From Heterobilharzia americana (lineage: Eukaryota > Platyhelminthes > Trematoda > Strigeidida > Schistosomatidae): DNA of 64,000 nt. The notes beneath the pieces are model-generated. The model was not told where the DNA came from and did no database searches. It saw only the letters and a program-made list of their open reading frames with translations. The first letter of the stretch is position 1; every line of letters begins with the position of its first letter. Below, one piece after another: positions 57,008 through 64,000 of this stretch. The translations under genes and the position numbers were made by a program. The stretch is taken from contig OX104131.1 in NCBI GenBank assembly GCA_944470555.2, positions 14,376,515-14,440,514 on the forward strand, in the 5' to 3' direction.

Positions 57008-57499
57008 GTAGGTTTCTTTATTATCATAGAGACACTTTTTCAAAGAGTATACAAAAGTTTGAAATATTTACGTAGTGAGTTTTATTTCTGTCTGTTTTTT
57101 TATATACTACTAGAATGACTATTTGTATTCGAGATAAACAGTACTCGTTTTCTATGTTAAAGTGGTCCAGATCCCAGGTCTTTGCGCGGGTTTCGGATCG
57201 GGCTTATCAGTGACGTACACGAATTGTTATAACTCAGATGACAAAATAATCTGAAGAGTCAGGATTCTAGGTATTAACTTAAATAGTCCCCACCTCAGAA
57301 TTCGCATTTCAAAAAACTTCCGACTCCGGTGGATTCTACTCTCTTTCGTAAAGTTGTACGGGTTACGTATTTTAAAAAGCAAAGATTGATCACTTAAACG
57401 TGCTATATATCCGTCACTCCTACTACTGTAAACAGCGACAAATGAAGGTGTATACACCCACCTTTGACTTGATTTTATCCTCACTTATTTCATATAAGA

Positions 57500-57660
57500 G
57501 CACTTGATTTGCAACTGGTGGATCACGAGTCCGAACATCGCTCCACCTACCGAGGTTTACAAAACCAGGTTATACCGTTAGGTATCACACAAAAGGCCTG
57601 GCTCTTTGCCTACTGCACAAATGTCCAGAAGGTTGCTGAGTGAATTTCAATTCGACTAGT
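57500..57660 (+). repeat. Short interspersed repeat, family 2, copy 2
   Basis: TGGATCACGAGTCCGAACAT (box B-like) at the head and TGCCTACTGCACAAATGTCC later, as in 49640-49740 and 62850-63010. Confidence 0.5.
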
Positions 57661-57868
57661 TCATATTAGTTAACAGCACAAAGTAATACAGTAATACAGC
57701 TGAGTGGTAAATACTCATAAGGTTGAACTTATTGACTCTGTTCCACTCAACTGATGACAGTAATCTCAACCGTTGGATTAGATGATAATCATCCAATACT
57801 AAATAAGTCTCTACACTTGCCTAATACTCCCATAAAGCTTATTTTTATTATTGTGATGTAGATCGCCA

Positions 57869-58201
57869 CTACTGCAAGAATACCCTTAGCATTGTGTAAT
57901 ATATACTAATCCACATGGCTACGGCTTTGATCGCACTGACCTTATCCCTGACCTGACCGCTCTCCCAAAAACTGAGATCAAATAACAAAGAAGTGGTTGA
58001 GTTAGGAGAAAATTGGTTAACTGGCATGGGCCTTACATGCACAAGCCACCGCTGAAGGTGTACAACCTCGTCGACTGACTTGCTATCCTTACTTAGTGTC
58101 ATTTGTCTAACATTCTTCACTTGGTGATTCCACCAAACGCGAGGAATGCTGCGGAGACACTTGTCGTCAAAAACCTGATCGAATGAAATCGAAGTATTCA
58201 T
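57869..58201 (-). mobile_element. Non-LTR pol C-terminal fragment, minus strand
   Basis: Open frame of 110 codons: FDQVFDDKCLRSIPRVWWNH, then KSVDEVVHLQRWLVHVRPMP. This is the extreme C-terminal part of the family whose thumb lies at 60240-61193 and whose other copy lies at 560-1480. Confidence 0.7.
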
Positions 58202-58969
58202 GGAATATTCAGTGAGTAGAGAAGTTTGGCTGTTGGACCGATTTCCGAATTGTTATGACAACTAATCAACAAAAAATTGTGTTTTGACTTAACCTAGGTT
58301 GAGCATAACTCATTGTCGATTGCTTCCAACCACGTAATATCAGTCAAAAGTACATTATAAGCATGAGTTCCCAGTAACCAATCAGTGTGTTGACTCAGCT
58401 ACGTTTTATTAGCGCTTTTTCCCCTAATACAAATTAAAAACCAGTAAAATGTGTTAAATAAACAGGATTTAATGAGTTTCAGTAAAATTCTTTTGTAAAA
58501 TTTTCTCCACTATGTACATGTAGCGTAAGACGTCTGAGCGATTGAAACAACAATGAATCATGATAAAATTTAACCTGTTAGGTGGAGATGTACAGAGTTG
58601 GAAGAGAATGTGATCTTCCATAGTCAATTTACTGAGTAAAATGATCTCACTACCTATCAAAGGATGTCTGCTATGTAGCGGTCCTCTCTGTTCTCTTATA
58701 CAGCTGGGTGACCGGGTGGGCTGAAAGTAGAAGATATGAAGGGGTTACAGATTTTTGGACCCAGGTGTCTACGTAGAATTTCTCGTATGTGATGGAGGTT
58801 AGGCATTGGGCATTAGTCAAGGAAGGTAAGTCAGTTAATTAGGTTGTGACCCTTCACCTTTGGATATGTTTTGGAAATGTGTTGCTCATGCCGAACCAGC
58901 ACCTACATGAACGTGCATTGTTATCCGAAGTAAGATTGTAATACGGCGGAGGGTGGCCACAGCAAGATG

Positions 58970-59215
58970 TGATACCAGTCAATAATGTCTTTGCCTGTTG
59001 GTTTGAGCAATTTAGGGAGGCGCAAACTGCATAACTGTAGTCCTCGAGAAAAAACAAATCAATGGTTGGAAACTGTTGGCTCTACGGCTCAAAATCACTT
59101 ATGCTCTTTGACATTTTCTATAGTTTCACAGCAGAGCCCCATTGGATATCTGCTTGATGCCTGTGACGCACAGCCTCCTGAGGATTGTCGGTTTGCGATT
59201 TGGTTGTTATAGTGC
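58970..59215 (+). mobile_element. Non-LTR 3'-end fragment, plus strand
   Basis: QWLETVGSTAQNHLCSLTFS (59060-59120) resembles the ending that follows the C-terminal domain of the same non-LTR family. Opposite orientation to its neighbours. Confidence 0.45.
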
Positions 59216-60237
59216 CGGGTAAAGAAAAACCCACACTGCTTGCACCGAAACGCCACTGGCAAACAGAAGTGTCATATTTTAGGGACCAACCTTTCTAACT
59301 ATCCTTCCTACCGAGAAAGCAGCATCAACATAGTACTGCTAGTTATCCGCGGGAGAAACCTTACTCCTATCACATCCAGTATAACCAACAGTTTGACGTC
59401 GCCCTTTGACTCCCATCATAGTGTAGGAATTTACACTATATAACGGTCACTGCTTTTCGTCTTATCACCATTCAACGGACGTTTCTGGCATGGTGGAACC
59501 TCTTTGGTTCGTCGTGGTGATATACCAGCCTGACCACCACGCTAAGGTAGCAGCTATCGGTCATGAACATTTTCTCTAACTTTTAGTTATTCTTCACGCC
59601 TTCCATACCCTTTTATCTACTGTGGTATCATTCCTTTTCTATCCACTTGTTTTTGCGTACTTCTGTGAAGCATAGCTACATGAACTTAGTTTACTCACAT
59701 CACATTAGTTGTCAGTGTTCTCGTAATAAGACTTTGAACAATAATAAGGTAAAAATCTGCATCCTAAATTTCATTGCTAGCCATTACCAAATCGGATCTA
59801 TCTGGTATACTTAAAATGAGTGAGAAACGTCATGAAAGCTGACTAGCCACTTAACGAAGTTCTTAATTAGCTAAGGAAAACATGAAGAACACTAGAAAGA
59901 TGATGATTCAAGTTAGTGTACAATAAAAAAGTACTACCATGAAAGCTTTAAGGTTAACCAAAGATCTCGTTAAGCGAATTTAGTCATATAGACGTTTAGA
60001 AATGCAGTCGTTCTGTTTGTAAGAGTAATGTTTTTGCTTTATGGTGATTAAGCTCTTAATTCCTATTTTATTTCTGATATTGTCTCTTGGTTAGTCGCGT
60101 ACTTGCGTGAAATACACCAAGTGTGATAACGTAGTTGCTGGTGTCGAAGTCAGTTCAGTGAGTTTGAACCTCACAATTTAGTCGGTTTGTAGACCGGTTG
60201 TATAGATTAAAGTGGCAGGATTCCACCTTACTTCACA
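59216..60237. other. Intronic sequence, no gene seen
   Basis: No motif recognised in either strand. Confidence 0.4.
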
Positions 60238-61193
60238 TCAAGAGTTTTGGTCTGACCACCCTAAAATCTCTTTTAAACTAATCCAGCTTCCCTGAAGCAT
60301 GGTACATGGATATAGGTGGTGGATCAGCATGCACAGCATATATCCAAGGCACATCAGATGGTAAAGACTCACAACCTGACCAATCAACTTATCTGTGTTG
60401 CCTAGTACCCCTTGCCTGACTTCAACACTGCTCACATGGCGATTCAATCAAACGCAAGCAATGCTACGAAGACACCTATTGTCAGAACCCTTGAAACCGT
60501 TTTATGTTTTCTACTTACAGTGGCCATGTTTCACAGCCTTATAACCAGACGGAACGGTCCGCAACGCACTATACTCGTCCTTTGTTATGTAGTTGGATAT
60601 CTCGCCATTTAGCACTATAGATGACTCAAGTAGGTAAATTTCGTCAGCAACCAGTGTGGTCTGGCCGAAGTGTTCAACACATTCCATCACTTCACTCCCT
60701 GTCATTAGGCTGCGAGCACTTGCAGCAAACCAATGTTGGAGTATCGTCTTACATTTGCCAGGAGTGAAACACATGCCGTGCCAAACATAATCAGATTTCT
60801 TCTCAAGGCGTTTAGAAGACTCTGCTTTTTGTCAGCGTCTTCGCCTAGCAGGACATTATTGTCGGTATATTCCAAGTCAACCAGATGACTTCCAGAGAGT
60901 AGAACAATCCCTATGTAGTCAGACGTACATATAGTTATGTCCATTAGTATGTGTGTGACAAAGTTAAATAAGAACGGTGACAGTGGGGATCCCTGACGGA
61001 CAGCACTAGTTGTCGTCATTTTGCATGACAACTCTCCATAAGTCCTGACATTGCTGCATGGGTTCGAGTAGAGAGCTTTGATTAGCGTTATATACTTGCT
61101 TGGTAATCTGTTCATGGTCAAACACTGACACAAAACCTGATGGTCGACAGAGTCAAGTGGCACCTTCAGGCCAGAGAATTTAGATCCATTCAA
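60238..61193 (-). mobile_element. Non-LTR RT palm/thumb fragment, minus strand
   Basis: 61193-60705: PLDSVDHQVLCQCLTMNRLP, SAVRQGSPLSPFLFNFVTHI, VDLEYTDNNVLLGEDADKK; 60774-60511: FTPGKCKTILQHWFAASARS. The active site is EYTDN rather than YADD. 60447-60238 adds the C-terminal end (QGVLGNTDKLIGQVVSLYHL region). 5'-truncated, dead copy. Confidence 0.8.
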
Positions 61194-61194
61194 C

Positions 61195-62020
61195 TGTTTT
61201 TACACGCCATTTTTCTCCACTTAGTACACAAGCGTCATGATCCGTGGACATATCGAAATATGTGTATGTGCTGTTTTCCTCTTGATTTATACATTCATGA
61301 ATATGAAATATTCAGCCGACTAGCTTTGGTGGAATCTATGAACTCATTAAGTTCTTTTATTCCCCTTATTTCATGAACCTTGAACCAATTGGACATTATT
61401 TGAAATAGGTCATCTACTCACTTGGTAATTCAGTGGTTCAGCCCATAACGAAAACTCCTGTCACCATTTTGTATAAACAACAGGCAGGATTACTTATCTA
61501 TTAAAGATTTGCTTTGTAACGCTTATTGGCAGTTGAACAAATATTCCTGGGATTGAACACAATACTTCTGGGCTATTGTAGCTAATAAATGTTGTATTTG
61601 AAAACTTTGGCTTTCTTTCTTTCGGACTAGCTAACCACATACTGTCTGGTATAATTACACGACAGTTTAGGTAAGTATTGCTATTCAAGCTCGTGCATAT
61701 GTGTGTACTAGACTATGAACTGCTGAAGTCGAAGTAGGCGAAACGGGCTTCGAACTAAGGACTCAGTGTTTGAAAGTTGAGTTCCTGAGCTGATAAACCA
61801 CACCTTCATAATTCACATCAGTCCATCCATATGAGTGTCAACACGAGGACACCACGACCTGTTGTGTTACTTACCTCTGCCTTGACGGTTTAGCCGATGT
61901 TCGGGTCTTAACCACGGTTCGTGTTTCATTTTAGTTCCTATGATTAACGGATTGAGGGAAATGCCTAAACACTGGTGCTAACTATTGTTATCCCCTAGCT
62001 GCTATATTTTATTTGATCTT
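61195..62020. other. Intronic sequence, no gene seen
   Basis: A stretch near 61710-61870 (GCGAAACGGGCTTCGAACTA) has a box-B-like word and may be another SINE. Confidence 0.4.
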
Positions 62021-62031
62021 ATAGCGATTAA

Positions 62032-62258
62032 GGGGATGACTTTAAAGGTCACCCTATCAACGATCGAAATAACCAATTAAGCTTCTTCATTTCGTCTGGA
62101 AAGGTAGATTTTCTGGTGACTTTAAAGGCCACTTTAGCAAATGCTGAAATAACCAATCGGGTTTTAGTATTTCTGCTGGGAAGGTAGTTTTTCTCAGAAT
62201 AAAGAAATATAATTGGTTATTTCAGTTGTTGTTAGGGTGGTCTTTAAGGTCAATCCCA
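62032..62258. mobile_element. MITE candidate with TTAA flanks
   Basis: 227 bp bounded by TTAA (62028-62031 and 62259-62262). The ends are inverted repeats of about 48 bp: GGGGATGACTTTAAAGGTCA against TGGGATTGACCTTAAAGACC on the other strand, both continuing to GAAATAACCAATTA. A third, direct copy of the end lies inside at 62116-62160. No coding capacity. Confidence 0.6.
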
Positions 62259-62639
62259 TTAACGTCACATCAGCTGATTCAGTGTGAAGGCAAATTTAGA
62301 TGGCTATTCTGTATGAAGGGCAACCGAAATTCATTGGCTGGGGTTCTTAAACCTTCTGACTACCGATACATGTTGTAACATCCAATAAATTGAAGCGAGA
62401 TAGAGAAAAAGATGTTTTCAATATAAGTTTATACCTCTGCCATTGATTGTGAAATATGCTGCCTACACTCTTGAAGTGCTGAACTAGTCTTTCTGACTGA
62501 GCCTGCTCTGTACGACTCAAGTTAAGTGACCTCCTCCAACCTTATTGGACTTCACTTTACATTGTATTTTGGAGTAGATAGTGTCCTGACATATCTGCGG
62601 CCGAAATGGGAAGTCTTGACTGGGTAGCCAGTGTGGGTA

Positions 62640-62760
62640 CGATCGAGCAGTAGTAACGCGTCACGAGTTCACATAGCAGTCGAGTCTCGTAGGTGAGTAA
62701 GCAGAACACCAGGCCGGGAACCCCGTCGTCTCTGGTTTGAGTCCTCCCGGGGCCCGATTT
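62640..62760 (+). repeat. Possible tRNA-derived repeat
   Basis: GGTTTGAGTCCTCCCGGGGC looks like a T-arm plus acceptor stem, but the 5' half of a tRNA is not recognisable. Confidence 0.25.
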
Positions 62761-62849
62761 TTCATCTCACTTTCAATCATCTTCCAGTATTAATATTCAT
62801 TTCTCACTTATATCTCAACAATTCCTAGTGTATATAAGAACTAATGTGT

Positions 62850-63010
62850 AGCTGTGGATCACTTACATGATTTGCAACCGATATGTCACGAATTCGGTTT
62901 CAGGTCCACATACTAAGGTTCAACCTACTATCATTAACCCCGACATAATAGGTGTGGCTCATTGTCTACTTTACGGATGTGCACACAATTGCTGAAATTA
63001 CTTCAATTTC
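62850..63010 (+). repeat. Short interspersed repeat, family 2, copy 3
   Basis: GGTTTCAGGTCCACAT followed by GGCTCATTGTCTACTTTACG and TTACTTCAATTTCGTTA, aligned by order with the copies at 49640 and 57500. Confidence 0.45.
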
Positions 63011-63144
63011 GTTATTAGAACACTACTACACAAAAGTACTTATGTAGAACTGAAGTAGAATTATCAATGAACTTCCGTAAACTGATTTACAGTAAGCAAT
63101 TTTCATTTCAATTTATCATTCTTATTCTACTGTGAAATATTTAG

Positions 63145-63467
63145 GGTTCAAATATTCGTTTGAGTTCAGTACAAGCATTATTGGCGTGTTCCACTGTTCC
63201 AATTTGGGATACATCATTGGATAATCCTAAGAATTGTTATTCATTGGCTAATTCAGTACTACCGCATTGGATTATAATTTGGTTACTGTACCAGGCAACA
63301 CGTGAAATTAACTTATTGTCAACAGGAATACAAAAATTAAATCAATTGTTTGACTTGATACTCACATCTGCACTGCATCCATTCGAGCCAAATGTTCTTC
63401 AGTCCACTTTGATACCAGATACTTTAGGAGGTTATTTTCTCAATGGGATTTTGATTCCAATTTCTGG
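63145..63467 (+). CDS. INTS5: INTS5-like, exon 3
   Basis: 323 bp, starts phase 0 after TATTTAG and ends with two extra bases before GTATGC. The protein (GSNIRLSSVQALLACSTVPI, then SLANSVLPHWIIIWLLYQAT) is alpha-helical in appearance and would follow CDCLL of exon 2. Likeness to INTS5 is weak in this part; it is joined here because frame and phase agree. The rest of the gene lies beyond the right edge. Confidence 0.5.
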
Positions 63468-64000
63468 GTATGCTTTTTCTCTTTCATTAATCATCTTAAA
63501 ATTAACTTAATAGATGAAGTTGTTCACCCACCAAGCGTAAGGTATTACTTCCGAAAATATGTCGATTCACATTCAATCCCCCCTCCACCCCATTAGTATA
63601 TTGAACTGGTAAATAAACATACACATTATCGTTTGAAATTTTCCATTTATCGATGTGTACATTTCTGCTACAATCTGGTTCACCTGTCTTGGCGTGCTGG
63701 CTGCTTTTTTGGAAGTCTCGATTTTGTTAGAAGTTTCAGTGAGTTACTTATTTAATGTTGGGGGTTGGGGGGGGGGGCTAACGGTCGAGTTTAGAAAGTT
63801 GCTTTCAACCTGTTCGGTGCTCTGTAGCCCGATGTACCTGCATCCTAGTTTATGGGCGTTTCCAATGACCCAGTGCTTAGAACTTCAAATGCCAGAATGT
63901 TAGTCACTTAGTTATGGGAGCCATCACTTGCTGCAAGACTACTAGTTGTTATGTCGACTATTACATTCCTGAATAAAACAACAACAAAGACATTTATAGG
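63468..64000. other. Start of INTS5 intron 3, no gene seen
   Basis: AT-rich with a G-run (GGGGGGGGGG) at 63766. No exon recognised before the window ends. Confidence 0.4.

Larger units (their letters stand above)
57008..63144 (+). other. INTS5 intron 2, 6.1 kb
   Basis: Donor GTAGGT at 57008; acceptor GTGAAATATTTAG at 63144. It holds non-LTR fragments on both strands, short interspersed repeats and the TTAA-flanked element at 62032-62258. Confidence 0.6.

Noticed and set aside
62686..62760. tRNA gene
   Set aside because: Only a T-arm-like half is visible.
1..64000. CRISPR arrays, rRNA or bacterial operons
   Set aside because: No regularly spaced repeats, no rRNA-like conserved stretch, and clear eukaryotic intron structure throughout.

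Overview
The window is AT-rich animal nuclear DNA. It is most likely from a trematode, and a blood fluke (Schistosomatidae) fits best. Evidence seen in the sequence: GT-AG introns of only 30, 32 and 34 bp in one gene; SINE-like repeats with a degenerate hammerhead-ribozyme core of the SM-alpha type; a Ty3/gypsy element with a tRNA-Trp primer site and a CHCC Gag box (the CsRn1/Boudicca kind); and many CR1-like, RTE/SR2-like and Penelope-like remnants. No bacterial-style operon is present.

Host genes are few, and I recognise three. (1) On the minus strand at 1606-2528 are five 5' exons of mitochondrial ATP synthase subunit b (ATP5PB), separated by introns of 59, 30, 32 and 34 bp; the 3' end lies beyond the left edge. 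(2) On the plus strand, a TAF1C-like (RNA polymerase I SL1/TIF-IB) gene runs from 42075 to 52883: a 60-codon first exon, a 7.6 kb transposon-filled intron, and one long exon with an apparent one-base frame break near 52169. (3) Starting 259 bp after the TAF1C stop codon, an INTS5-like (Integrator) gene begins at 53143 and runs off the right edge. Three of its exons are visible, split by 2.7 kb and 6.1 kb introns full of repeats.

Layout: 1-1480, non-LTR remnant beyond visible ATP5PB exon 5. 1606-2783, ATP5PB and a possible extra exon. 2880-8132, a nearly complete Ty3/gypsy element, lightly frameshifted, about 350 bp upstream of the ATP5PB start and in the opposite orientation. 8133-37340, a transposon graveyard of at least seven CR1-like non-LTR copies on both strands, all broken, including a 594-bp convergent inverted duplication at 27251-28637. 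37340-39190, no gene seen. 39200-41330, a minus-strand Penelope-like element. 41976-52883, TAF1C-like gene with Penelope-like and SR2/RTE-like insertions in its first intron. 53143-63467, INTS5-like gene with SINEs, microsatellites, non-LTR fragments and a TTAA-flanked MITE candidate in its introns.

Functionally, two of the three host genes act in nuclear transcription (Pol I initiation; Integrator processing and termination at Pol II genes) and lie head-to-tail at a distance compatible with a spliced-leader polycistron. The third is an oxidative-phosphorylation subunit. All calls are from reading motifs by eye, with no database search, so family names are inferences from remembered family features.
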